Shown here one piece after another: positions 34,171 through 47,200 of a stretch of DNA of 64,000 nt. The stretch comes from Xylaria sp. FL1777. Lineage: Eukaryota > Ascomycota > Sordariomycetes > Xylariales > Xylariaceae. The DNA is taken from positions 124,001-188,000 of the forward strand of contig MU400512.1 of the NCBI GenBank assembly GCA_022578965.1, read 5' to 3'. Position 1 is the stretch's first letter. Each line of letters opens with the position of its first letter. The translations under genes and the position numbers were made by a program. The notes under the pieces were generated by a model that saw only the letters and a list, made by a program, of their open reading frames with translations, searched no databases and was not told where the DNA came from.

Positions 34171-36858
34171 GAGATCCCCCGCAGATTCATCGTCCGGGAT
34201 GTCCTCCAAAGATTCATCGTCGTCATCCAAGAGCTTATCGATGCCACTTTGGCTAATCTCGTTATCGTCGACGACTTCGCTCAAGGCAATAGTAGGGGTC
34301 GCCTTCTCGAGAAGGCCAAGCAACTTCTCAGCATCCAGTTCCCATCCCTTCGCGCCGCGATCGGCTGAGGAGAAGTGGGAATCAATTTTCCCGGGAAGGG
34401 GCATGCCGAAGGCCCTAGCAGGTATTATGCCTTGACCAATCGAATGGTCATTGTCACATCAACCCCAGCGTCGTGGGCATCTAAGGTCAGCCTCCAATCC
34501 TCGGGGAAGAAGGCCCCGTAGAGCTTTCCGAGTTGTAAGGAAAGCAGTCTTGCGTTAAGTTTCATTTGACACCGGGCAGTATAATACCATCCTAGTGGTT
34601 GATCGCTAAATTCCCATTCGGAAATGAGCAGATCTTCTGTACTCGCAGTCTAGAGGATGTAACTCAAGCATCTGATATCGATTTGAGTGACTGCCCAAGT
34701 GATGCAGGCTTTCACGGGCCCATGTTCCTGGGTGAAAGAAGGCAATTCAGCCGACTTGAAGGCAAATGGGAGGCGATACGGAAGGTGAATATTGCACTTA
34801 CATCGACATGCTTTCTTATAAGGTCTGCAATTGCATGACAGGTATTACATGTAGTTCTGTCTTCGTCACGGCCGGGCTGGAACTTTTGGATCACCGCAAC
34901 AGAGCAGAACGGGCCGCGCGAGCTTGGTGAAATTTTGAGAGACTAATTTTCTTTCGGAGTTCCCCGATTCTCATTCCATGATCTATGACTGTGGCGGGAA
35001 TAACCTGTCGCTCAACAGTGTCAAATATAGCTACTTAAAGGGGCAGTAGCCCATCTTCCGAGCGAATGAACTCGAAATCGACAATGAACGTGTTTCGAGG
35101 GTGCTTCAGAAACGTTGTTAGGGTTCTGGCACAACCTTCCAAGAGAGGGAATCGAAGGCCCTGCGACAAGATTGATCTGATAGCACGATCTGACTCTTCC
35201 TTTGAGCAAAGAGAGTCGATCTTCTCGAATCCTTCACAGTGTCTCAGATGATCGTCCTCAAATCCCCGAGGAAAACGTCGGAGACAGATTGAACATCGCT
35301 GTTTCTAACAATCATGAGGTTCGTTGCGCTCGACTGTACGGGAGCAGCTAGGGCATTTCATCTTTGTGCATTTCGCCCAATGTGCCGCAATCGTATCGAC
35401 TCTGAGGGTATACGCGCAGCCTGGATAAACCCGCGTTTCGCATTCAGCTTCGTGCTTGGAAATCTCGTCGTGTAGCCTAGGCTTGCGGCAATGAATGCAA
35501 CGCGCTGGCAGTGCTTCGGCACATGCAATCTTGTGCTCATCCCTCATCGACGCCAAATAGCGCTTGCTACATCGGGAGCACCGCCAGTACTCGCAGGTCT
35601 GCAGATGCTGATCTCTCTCGGACTTCGACATGATCGTTTGACAGCGTCCGCAGCACCACCGAGCGCATTCCTGCAAGTGAGCGTCTCTTTATGTCTTCAA
35701 CACGACCGTGAGACACAGTTTACAGAGCCAGAACTCGCAGGACTGTACGTGCTCGTCCTTAGCTAACCGCGGGAATTTCCTGATACAGTGAGTGCATCTC
35801 CACAATAGACAGTTCGGCAGATGCTCGTCCCTCTGTGACGCTTTCATTCTCTGGCAGCAAATAGCGCACTGCCATTCCTCGCGGATCCTTTGATGCTCGT
35901 CTCTTTCTGAAGCCACTATTGCCATCAAGCAGTGCCTGCAGTACCAATACTCGCAAGCCTTAAAATGTTCTTCGAACTTGTTCTTGTCGATCAATTGCCT
36001 TCATTTGGTGCACTGTTTCCTATGTGCCGCGAGCTTGCTTTTTGGAAAGCGGACGCAGCACTTGTAGCATGTGCCAGTAGGCCCTAGACAAATGTGTGCG
36101 TCCTTCTCGTTATAGTCGAAGTCTTGCTCACAGACATCGCATCTCCAATTGGGCTTAGGTGTAGTGTAATTAGTCCACGGCATCGTGACTGTGTGTACCG
36201 TCTGGTCGCTGAACCACCCTAGAGCCGTCGACAAAATCAACCCGGATGGTCCAAAAGCAGGGATCGTCAATTTTGACGCCACCTGAAGTGAGGTCGTCGC
36301 GTCGGAAGCAACAAAACTTCTGGTACATGGGTTTCGCTGGTTGTAGGTTGCTTGAAATTTTGACGATTTGATATCCATTGTGTTGTTGAGCTTGTTTGAT
36401 AGCATCCTTGGCTGCAGGGTGCATAGGAAACCTTTTCCCTCGAGGTCTTGCAGTTCAGCATTCGTATCAGTATCCGCCGTGTCCTGGGGTAACGACTCTC
36501 TGAATGAGCAGTAAGCTCCCGCAGAGGTGTATAGGCAGTTGGCACATGCTCCCTTCGCAATGTCGATGGAAGAGTGGTCGTAGCTGATAACACACGTCGC
36601 CCAGCGTCCCTGGTCCTTCTCGCACGCTCTGCAGGGGCCAGAAGCAGGAACTCCGACTACCTGGAGTAGACCAGCCAAAAGGTGATGTGAGTAGGCGGTT
36701 CTGAAAGGGGCTGCGTCATATCTTTCCTCCAGGGGATTGTTGTTTCGGGGTTGTTTCTTCAAAGCTTCCCATTTGACCTTCGTTATATGAATTGAGAATG
36801 GGTGATCCTCCTTGGGTGTCGAATTCGACGATGAAGACCCTATATCGATAGGCCTCAT
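34114..36858 (-). pseudogene. Decayed DUF3716 / CCHC-finger array / DEDDh exonuclease gene
   Basis: Seen, 5' to 3' on the minus strand: (1) a DUF3716-like block at about 36630-36500 with C-R-A-C, G-R-W-A-T-C-V, G-A-C-A-N-C and C-S-F; (2) from about 36160 to 35230, some 13 units near 24 residues long of the form W-x-C-x2-C-x11-H-x3-C; (3) an exonuclease-like domain starting F-I-V-D-F-E-F at about 35090 and later A-H-D-A-G-V-D-V at about 34480-34455; (4) an acidic tail, 34404..34114, with D-D-D-D-E-S-L-E-D. One frame carries parts of 1 to 3 and is cut by TGA 36003..36001, TAA 35691..35689, TAG 35307..35305 and TAA 35037..35035. Frame also changes near 36430, within the exonuclease part and before the tail. 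Two finger units have lost cysteines. Known: DxE plus H-x4-D mark DEDDh 3'-5' exonucleases. Inferred: a formerly functional nucleic-acid-binding nuclease-like protein, now broken. Confidence 0.75.
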
Positions 36859-36940
36859 AGCACCTTCAATACCTTCAACTTCGAAGACCCCTACAAACGA
36901 ACTACCTTCTATCTGCTCCCTTTATACGCTAGCAGGACAC

Positions 36941-37204
36941 ATGGCCACCAGTTCTACTAGGGCAGAACGTCAAGAACAACGTTAACAAGGAGCATGCAAA
37001 ACGTGCAGCTCTAAGAATCACCTAGTAGAAGCTTGCAACCTGCTTCCTTATAAGGACTATATCAAGTTTCACAATAAGAAGACCAAGTACTACGTCTGAA
37101 AGTATCACATTCCTATACAGTTTATGTATAAAAGTAAGACTTGGAAGGGTAGTTACGGATCGCAGGGCCTTGCAGCCTCAGGCACATCAAGGACTGTTCT
37201 GTAA
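36941..37204 (+). pseudogene. Zinc-knuckle gene relic with two in-frame stops
   Basis: Seen: from the ATG at 36941 one frame runs 87 codons, broken by TAA 36983..36985 and TGA 37097..37099, and ends at TAA 37202..37204. Between the stops is an exact C-x2-C-x4-H-x4-C zinc knuckle (C-K-T-C-S-S-K-N-H-L-V-E-A-C). After the second comes K-Y-H-I-P-I-Q-F and W-K-G-S-Y-G-S-Q-G, which read like a conserved protein. Known: CCHC knuckles bind single-stranded nucleic acid and are found in Gag-type and other RNA-binding proteins. It is divergent from the decayed finger gene next to it. Origin from a mobile element is possible, but no polymerase or terminal repeat was seen. Confidence 0.5.
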
Positions 37205-37549
37205 TGCGTTTTAGAGTAACGGTTTTTGTGTTTGTGTAATTACTAGGTACGGTTATATGTGGATTGGAAATTATGCAAGACTTGCTTATGCCTTGCTATG
37301 AAAAAGCGGGTTTTGCCCAGGACAGGGCTCAGGCTAAGGCTAAAAGCGGCGTGGCTCAGGTTGGCATCCCTTTCCATCTCAGAGGTACCTAACGAGGGCT
37401 GTCTTATCGATACCGATTAACTGAATAGTACAGCGATTCTGACATCATGAAGAGACCAATCATTGGGTAATTGGGTACTTGTGTGATTGCCTCGATGTGA
37501 GTGTGTACCTGATTGCGGCTGATTCGTCCCAGTGCTCTCCCTTTCTTCT

Positions 37550-38637
37550 ATGGCTGGAAAGCCAGTTTCAAGCCTGGATGGGCCAAGAGTGCCTGTGCTT
37601 CTACTCAAAACGAAATCCTCGCCAACAGATGCTTACGAAGATCTCTTCTTGACCCCGCATGACGGTTTTCTCTTCGAACCCGCGTTCGTACCAGTGCTGC
37701 AACACCGCTTCGAGGAAGATGGATTGGAAAGCCTCAGGGAACTATTGTATGAAAAGAAAATAAACGGTGGCGTTGATAGCACCTATGGCGGGCTCATTTT
37801 CACCTCTCAGAGGGCTGTGGAGGCTTTTGCTAAGTTAGTCGACGAGGGTCAAGGTCTGTTGCCAAGCACATATACCATCCAACTGCCGTGACCACCGCGA
37901 CTATCGTGACCATCGTCATCATTGTCGTTGGTGTTATTGTAATCGTCGCCACGCGGAGTCTTTTAGTGACCTGACTTGACTGGATAGGCAAAGACGGCAA
38001 AGACAACAAAGACGAGAAAGACGAGAGCTGGCCGCATCTACTAGATGTGCCCATATACAGTGTCGGTCCCGCCACGACCCGAGCATTAAAGGCAATCCCC
38101 CAGTCCCCACCCTTACGAATATTCGGCGAGCATACGGGGACCGGCGACGCGCTTGCACAGTACATATTACAACACTACGGCGACTGGTATCGAGATCGGC
38201 CAACGAAGCCGCCGTTACTATTTCTGGTTGGAGAACAGAGACGAGACATCATACCCAAGACCTTGATGGACGATACGCTGCCGGCCGATACCCGCATCGA
38301 GGTGACCGAGACAGTGGTATACGGGACGGGTGTTATGGAGTCATTCCCCAAGGATTTCGAGAAGGTCCTAACGAGCACAAGAGACCAACCGACAAAGTGG
38401 GTAGTGGTGTTCTCACCAACAGGTTGTGATAGTATGCTTAGGGGGTTGGGTTTTATGCTCGACGAAAAGACGGCCAAGGCTGCAAGGGGGCCAGGCCAAC
38501 GGACTACTTATATTGCAACGATAGGGCCAACAACGAGAGACCATCTCATAAGGACCTTCGGCTTTGAGCCGGATGTTTGTGCTGAGAAGCCAAGTCCTGA
38601 GGGTGTTCGGGCGGCTATTACCAACTTTAGGGTATAG
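37550..38637 (+). CDS. HEM4: Uroporphyrinogen-III synthase
   Basis: Seen: exons 37550..37853 and 37988..38637, about 317 residues. The 134-nt intron (GTCTGT donor, GGATAG acceptor) splits a Gly codon. The N-terminus has V-P-V-L-L-L-K-T-K and G-L-I-F-T-S-Q-R-A-V-E-A; the second exon has Y-S-V-G-P-A-T-T-R-A-L, a Lys/Asp-rich linker, F-S-P-T-G and Y-I-A-T-I-G-P-T-T-R-D-H-L. Known: HEM4 closes and isomerises hydroxymethylbilane to uroporphyrinogen III in the cytosol, the fourth committed step of haem synthesis. The two-lobed layout and the T-x-I-G-x-T-T signature give a firm call. The Lys/Asp-rich insert at the exon junction is an add-on of this lineage. Confidence 0.93.
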
Positions 38638-39799
38638 ACCGATATAGTGATTAGCGACACCTAAGTGAAAGTGTTGAAAGTGTGTCAGAGAGGTATGCTG
38701 CATCGACCACTGATGACGGACGCAATGCCTCTTCCTTCAATGCCGGTAGTGTAGATCCCGGTACTTTACACAGCAGCGCCGGTGAGATTAGGTTATGCGA
38801 GGCACTGGATGGCAAGGACATGTGCGTGTACCGGTATGTGTAACCAACTGTTGAATTCCAGGTAGTTGCAGCAGCGATCGTGAGTCAACTAACTAAGTAA
38901 CTTAGCTAGGTGCGGATTAAGCAAGAATTATGAATACAATTGAATATCTATATGTTATACATACATAGGTGTTGCAGTTAACTACTATGAGAACTTGTAC
39001 ATACTATACTAGTACATACCTAGGTACATATATGATATGCCTTATGTTAACAGTATCACAGATAATAACAATGACAACGAGTTGTTTGCTACGCTTGGCT
39101 CGACCTGCCATCCATGTTAATCGTAATGCCACTGTCAACAGCTCTCCTTTGAGGCATCTGGCAGTTCCGCCCGTCTATTCCTTCCCTATATATAAGTATG
39201 TAGGTACCTACCTAATGTATACCTAAGGTATCTCCACCACGCAAGGCACCCGCACAGCTAGGCCACAGCAGATCACAGAGCCGACCATGAGCAGCATCTT
39301 TCATTCACCACGCCTTGAAATCGATCGAAATGAACCACTCCCTATAATCATTTGCATCCGCTCGTGTCTCGCGATGCTGCCATGAACATGTTTACCGGAT
39401 AGCGCACCAGTATTGAAGTAGCAATTACCAGTATACCGAAAAACAGCCCCGCCATCTAGACATCGGCCGCAAGCGTCGAGCTACCTATACTACATCACTG
39501 CAGCACACGACGTCACAAGCCAGCTCAGCTTTGGGACCCATCTGCCGGCGTCTTATCTATATATGTATATATCTATATAGTATACATATACATATATATT
39601 AGGGGTATCGTCAATGAGCTTGGCACCGTCAGGCTCGATTGGACTGCCCACGACACGGCCGAGATAATCGAGTCCAGAAAGTCAGTCTATCATAGGCTCG
39701 GAGGAGAGGCCACTCAGCCCTCCTTCTCGTATAGCTCCAGCCACCCCTCCGTTTCTATACCACAGTGCAGCCTCCTTGGAGACAGCGACGGCAGCTAGC
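38638..39799. other. Spacer between HEM4 and OXR1
   Basis: No gene is supported. It holds TACCTA words at about 39015-39030 and 39200-39230, and a run of TATATA/GTATACATATACATATATAT at about 39555-39600 that lies some 200 nt before the OXR1 start. Confidence 0.5.
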
Positions 39800-41220
39800 A
39801 TGGATCGACGTGAGACAGACAATCTGATCGACCTCGACGACGACTTTTTCACGGCACCGGGCGCTACGCCACTGCCCACCGGCTCCTCACAACCACACAC
39901 CGACCCTTCGTCAAGACCGACCCCCGGACCCCATCTACGCCAGTCCCAGTCCCAGTCCCAGCCGTCACCGTCGCCGCCGTCGCCGCCGCCGCCGCCTCCT
40001 TTAGTACACGCGCCCTCGGCTTCCTCCGGATACGGCATCGGGTCTGCCGTCTGGGGACTCCTCCGCCGCTTCTCATCGGTAGACGGCTCGGGCACCAGCC
40101 AGACCAACGCGCCCACGCCACCGCCAGGCATCTCACAGCTCTACAACCACAATGCCAACGCCACCGGCATTATCCCAGGCGCCGCCGGGGATGGCATAAG
40201 CGGCGCCTTCACACCGCCTAGACGGGCGGCAACACCACGGGGATTGCCGTCCCTCGACCCCGTCAGCCTATCAGGGTACCGGAGCGACACGGAGCCCGAC
40301 GAGCGGTTGCTGGCGCGTGGCGTCGCGGAGGAGATCCGTACCTTCCTGCCCGAACGCCTGAAGATCATGGAGGACTGGCGCCTGGTGTATAGCTTGTACC
40401 AGAACGGCAGCTCCCTTGCCACGCTATACCAGCTATGCGAGAAGTATCGCGGTGTTCGGGCTGGCTTTGTGCTCGTTGTGAGGGATGGGAAGGATGGGGT
40501 ATGTGTTTTCTCTCTGTGTCCCTCGCACGTTCGTTCTTCTTTTTCTTCTTCTGGTTGTCTTTGTGGAGATTGATCCCCCTTCCCTCCTTCTTATGCATGC
40601 ATGCATTGGTTTGTGTTGATACCTAAGAAGAGAGGGAACCATGACTACGTATTCCCCATATAACGACAAGAAAGATGATTAACGCCAACTCTCTCAATCT
40701 ACAGATCTTCGGCGCATATCTCACCGAGGCACCACACCCAGCATCCTCGTACTACGGCACAGGGGAATGCTTTCTCTGGCGTGCAAGCCTTCATGCGCCC
40801 TTACCGCCCCCACCATCTGCCGACACGACGAACCTGAACTACCGTACGACGACCATAGCATCGCCTGTACCATTTACAAGTGCTCTGAATGGCTCGTCTC
40901 GTGCTAGTACAGACCATCTAACACCCGGCACGCTTGACCCAATCAGCAACAAACGCGTTCCGTCCCCGGTACCAACAACTCAGAGCGTCCGTTTCCAGAC
41001 CTTTGCCTATACGGGTGCCAATGACTACTGCATGTTTTGCGAGACCAAATTCCTAAGTGTCGGTGGTGGACACGGCGGGACATTTGGGTTATGGCTGAAT
41101 GATAGTCTCAGCCGGGGCCACAGCGCCGAATGCGATACGTTCCTTAACCAACCACTCAGTGAAGAAGGGGAAAAGTTTGACGTCCTCGGCGTAGAATTAT
41201 GGGCCGTGGGTGCTAGTTGA
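39800..41220 (+). CDS. OXR1: TLDc-domain oxidation resistance protein Oxr1
   Basis: Seen: exons 39800..40498 and 40705..41220, about 404 residues; the 206-nt intron (GTATGT donor, CTACAG acceptor) is phase 0 and joins D-G-K-D-G to I-F-G-A-Y-L. The first 170 residues are low-complexity, with a Ser-Gln run and a P-rich tract (residues about 50-75). The TLDc domain starts near residue 180 (L-P-E-R-L-K-I-M-E-D-W-R-L-V-Y-S-L) and ends with G-G-T-F-G-L-W-L-N-D-S-L-S-R-G-H-S and L-G-V-E-L-W. Known: TLDc proteins protect against oxidative damage, and Oxr1 promotes disassembly of the vacuolar H+-ATPase in yeast. The TLDc core has a Ser/Pro-rich insertion of about 60 residues after the first strand block, common in filamentous fungi. 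Confidence 0.92.
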
Positions 41221-43049
41221 GGAATGGTAATGCTGGGGATGCTGGGGATGCTTGAAGCGAGTAAAGGGGATTTGGATACTTCCAATGAGATAACATGTCG
41301 GAAACAGAGGATGGAAAGAGAAGGGGGAAATAAGAAACGAGACGGTGTAGGAAAAAGGCAGGAGGCATGAGTGCTCTGCGGAATAAGCGACCAAAGTTGC
41401 AACGAGTCACGAGAGAAAGCCGATTCTACAAAACCGGAAACCAAAAACCCGAGACAAAAGGCTAAGATGTTTCCTATTTTAGGGGCGAGGTCTTGCCATT
41501 TCGCAGATTATGCCCGACCTGAATAGTTGGCGTTCGGAGTGTGGGCATATGATGGGTGAATGGATGGATACCACTACATCGTGATGAGAAGAGGATTGAA
41601 TATGCCGGCTTAGACGAAGAGACTTCCACTAAGCTTTCGCGCACTCTGGGTGGAGTCTATCTTTGAACATTACTCCGGTCCTCTATCCAGATGACAGAAA
41701 AGCTTGTGGAGGTACGTCTAGATTATCCAGGTCCAGGCCTGAAGCTGGTTATAAGGCTGAAGGCACCGAAAGGCAGAAAATCCTTTGAACTTATTCAGTT
41801 CTGAGGGAAAGAGTTTATTACGATACACTATTGATCCACCTCTTTGGGTTATAGCAGTACAAATCAGGTCTGCCCTGCCCTGCTTAAGCCGGATATGACG
41901 ACCTAGGTGAAATTAAGTCAAGAGACATCAAGAGATAGATCGATGCACATAGAGCGAATGACGGAGGAAGATAGTAGGTGGAAAGGAGCAGGTATGAAGG
42001 GAGACTGAAAGAGAAACTGAGACGTGGGACGAGACAACGAGGTGAAGTCACCACTCAGACACTTAGGTAACAGATATCCCAGGCGTTCAAACATGCAGAC
42101 ATACGTAGCTAATAAAGATACCCAACTCCAACTCACTTTAACATAGGTAGCAGAGAAAAGTATAGAAATCTCTAGTGTGAAAAGAGGCTTCGCTGTTAAA
42201 CTATTCAGATGTCAAACTCAAATATACTGGGTAATTCTCACGTATCCGGGTACAGGTTTAGGCTCTGTAAATAAGAATACATAGTTAGCCCAAAACGAAG
42301 AGGACTGAGTACCTATCCAATTTGATAGACAGGATCAATAATGACGCGATCAATGATTATTAGCATGAGACAAAAACGTCCTCATCACTTCGGCACATGG
42401 CCAAGGATCACATCACCGAGGCAAGCAGGCCAGTAAAGGAGGAAAGCAACAAAAGTGGGAATAAATCGAGTAATTGGCATCTTGAAGTTACCTAGGTAGG
42501 TTCATCCATCCACCACAACTCACAAAATCCCAAGTGACAACGCGGGAAAAAAACAGACGCATAGATTTAGACGATGGAGACAAAGAAAAGGAAAGGAGAC
42601 GACCTGAGATATCCATTTTTTACTCCGCTTGTTGCTTGAGGTTCCAAACCTGGCTAAATACTTTCAGATCAGGTCAGATCAGAAGTCCGCCCCCTTTGCT
42701 TTCTTTCTACTTTTCCTTCTCTCATACAAATAGCATCACCTATCTAGAAGAGAGAGCCGATATAACACGGCGAAAAGGAAAATAATCTGTCGTCTCTCAA
42801 AGACGCACAACCGACGATTTCTTGACAAATATCTCACTAGACTCGCTTAATCACTTGCGTCGCTTGCTTGCTGGTCCTTTCTAAACAAACGCAAACTCTG
42901 CTGGCACCTCGAACACTCGCTCCATTATCGAGTACTCTCATCTGCGGCGCAATTGAGACCCTCTCCACCCATGCAAGAAGGACCACGTACTCGCCCAACC
43001 AGTTCCCGAGCTATGTTCATCCATTCCGTTGTATCAAAAGGCATTGCTT
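41221..43049. other. Convergent spacer between OXR1 and the MAP kinase
   Basis: No gene is supportable in 1.8 kb. Both flanking genes end here. Small frames at 42534..42785 and 42868..43068 lack domains. The region has moderate AT content and no notable repeat. Confidence 0.5.
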
Positions 43050-44242
<1,193 letters not shown>

Positions 44243-47200
44243 GGTGGAGTAACCTAAGGAGCGTAGTTCGTCTTTCGCTTCGGATATGTGTATGTATATA
44301 TGTATATATATATATATATACTTATACAATGATACACTTAGGACCTAGGTGCAACCTTTACATCCGCCCACAGCCCTCAACGTGTAGGGGTTGGGATTCG
44401 GAGAAGGAGGGAGTAAAGGCTTGCCCAGAAAGGCGTGACAGGAATGTCGAACTTGGGGCGAAGGTTGGCCAAGCGGACCTAGGTAGGTGTTGTACAAAAA
44501 GTGTGGTAGTTTTTGTCGTCTCGAGGCCTGCCTTGGCTTTGAATCGCAGGATAGGTAGACGTGGATCTTCTTTGTGCTCGACGAAGAGAGCCTAGTGTTC
44601 GCGGTTGAGATCGTCCGAACTATTAGAGGAAAAGAAAGATCAGCCGATGTTGCAGAAGAGACAAAGAGGGCCCGTTGGGTAATAGTTGAAGGTGAGAACA
44701 GCTTAGAAGGGGCTACACCCTGTTGGGGTTCATGCAACAGTTGGTTGAAGCACTGCGTATAGAGTGTAGGATTTGGGATCTAGCATCCTGGCCTTCCCAA
44801 CCCTGGCAGGTGGGAGGCAGCCGGGCACAAGTCTGGACGTTTCAAGAGTTTCCAGAAGACAGTTCGAAGCAACCAATGGCCGAGACAAGGCCCGAGTTAT
44901 GGGCAAGGTGTAGGAGGAGGGCCAAGACACCTCGGACGGCACAGTGGGTTGTGGTAAGGCCCCTTGTTACAAGCTCAGACGCTTCACCCGGCCGCTTGGG
45001 TTATAGCCGGACGTGTCGCACGAATCGGAAAGGGTGGCGCATGCGCATGCTGGACAGCAGTCGACCGTCGGTGTACTTACCAGGCCACAAGCCAGCACTG
45101 CTGCTGCAGAAGACGAGAGGGGGCCAGAGATGAGGAGGATGGAGGCCGGACGGGTGTGTGTGTGTGTGCTTGTATGATCTGCGCCAGGGGGGTTTTGGAT
45201 AAGAAAATAGCCGACGCCTACCTCTGTAATCGCAAGGGGATAACAACGCAGACGAGCTGTTGTTCTCTCTCTCTCCGACCGACGGCCTTGGTGATGCTGG
45301 TGCTGGTGATGCTCGCGGTGCGAAGTTGGCTCGCTCTGCGGGTGATGGTATGATTGTGTGAGGGGTCGGCGTTCAAGTGATTGGGCGGGGTGTTTGGGTA
45401 CCAAGTCGAGTGTCTGGGTCGGTGGTGAGTCGCTATGCCACGAGACGAGCAAGAGTGAGAGGGAGAGAGGGAGAGAGACACCCCAATGCGGGCGCTTCGA
45501 GGAGGATTTGAGGTGGGTGAAAAGGTGGAAGGGGAGACAGCTTCGTAATGGGAGAGTCCAACCCTGTTGTTGGTTGAATTGCTGGTCTTGATCAAGGTAC
45601 CGTTTCTTTGTTGGTAAAGAGGGTGGGTGACACCCAGGTAGTGGGGTAAGTAGGTGTGTAAGTGGTAGGTATGTATGTAAGTAGGTCGTTGTACCGGTAT
45701 CTTCGAATGAACGATCCCGCTGAAAGTTCCCAGCCGTGTTACGCTAGGTACCCGAGGCAATACGTATGTAGCTAAGGTGTAGGGGAGGTATATAAGAAAG
45801 AGGTGCATAGCTATTCAGCGCCTACACGGGCCTTTGATAGTACTTACCTTACGCAGTACTTAGGGAAGTCTTGAAAGTCTGCTATTTATTATACCTATTG
45901 TCTCTCCAGACCGGTACTTACCTAACTACAGTAAATTGTATGTAGGTAGGTAATTAATTGACTTTATTACCTGGGCTCCCTGCATACACTACACATAGTA
46001 CTTTGTATACATACCTACAGTACCTCTATTCTATACCAAAGGTGTGACTAATAACAGGGATGGATATGATGGGACGGACCCCACGCTAGTAGTCACACAG
46101 CTACTGTAAGAGATAGGACTTTGCAGCGGAACAAGCTGTATACTATCTGAAAGGTATACATACATACCATGTATACCATGTATATGTTACATACGCAGTA
46201 GTAGTGAGAGCGAGACAAGGCCCGTGCGAAGATTAAGTACCTTAGGTACCTACTTAGATGAAATGGTGAAGTTATTTGGGTAGATGATAGATGCCACGTG
46301 GGGTCTAAAATCAGACATGATAAGAACATTATGGTTACCAAGTTAGGACATATCATGTAAGGGGTGTGTTGAAGAGTTACTGGAATGGGTTGGTATGTCT
46401 ACACAGGAACAAACAATGGGCAGTCCTGTGACTACCTGTCTGTCTACGCAGCATGTGTGTGAAAGAGCATAAAATTATGGACACTTGACCTTGACGAATC
46501 GCCTACCTAGTTACTAGGTCCAGGCACGTCTACATCCCTACACACATACATCACTACCTCCTTGAGTGTGGTACGAAGATGCATGCTATCTACAGTCCTG
46601 TACTACTACTACTACTACTACTACGTAAGTAAAGTACCTGAGGGGATGAGGGGGCGGGGTAATCGGGTAGAGAGAAGCCGTCTCAATTAACACCAACCGA
46701 CTCTCGAGTACACCATGGGTACTTTTGTTTCATTGGAGACATAAGGTAAGGTAGCCTTGTCATCTCGTCATACCAGAAATGGCCACAAGGCATCGGTAAG
46801 CAATGAGCTGCCATATTATTCGAAAAGAGGTCATCTATCTAGCCGCCTTCTTTGTCTAAGGTCCCCACCCATGTACTTACTTACTTACACTGCACAACAG
46901 TAGCGCGCTTATAGGTATCCACTCAGTGAATAGGCACCGGAACCAACCCTAGGTACTTAGTGAAACAACAGTCAAACCGTACCCAAAGAATGCCACTGTG
47001 CAAGCTAGAATAGCTCTCAAATAGAGTCATCTATCCACTTAGCCTCTTCTATCAAGTATCTAAATACACTATGTAGGTACATGTATGTTATGTATAAGTC
47101 TTAGACATATTCATCAAGTGTGTATGTGTATAAATGACTTGTGTTAACTGGACTAACATGTCACCTACACCAGATAGACATCGTGATATATAGTTCCCCC

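Noticed and set aside
34712..34894. Short minus-strand frame as a separate gene
   Set aside because: Its sequence fits the middle of the decayed exonuclease domain, so it was included in that pseudogene.
45218..45808. 196-codon minus-strand frame in the MAP kinase upstream region
   Set aside because: Dominated by repeats translated as TY/HL/SP-rich sequence; no domain and overlapped by other equally poor frames.
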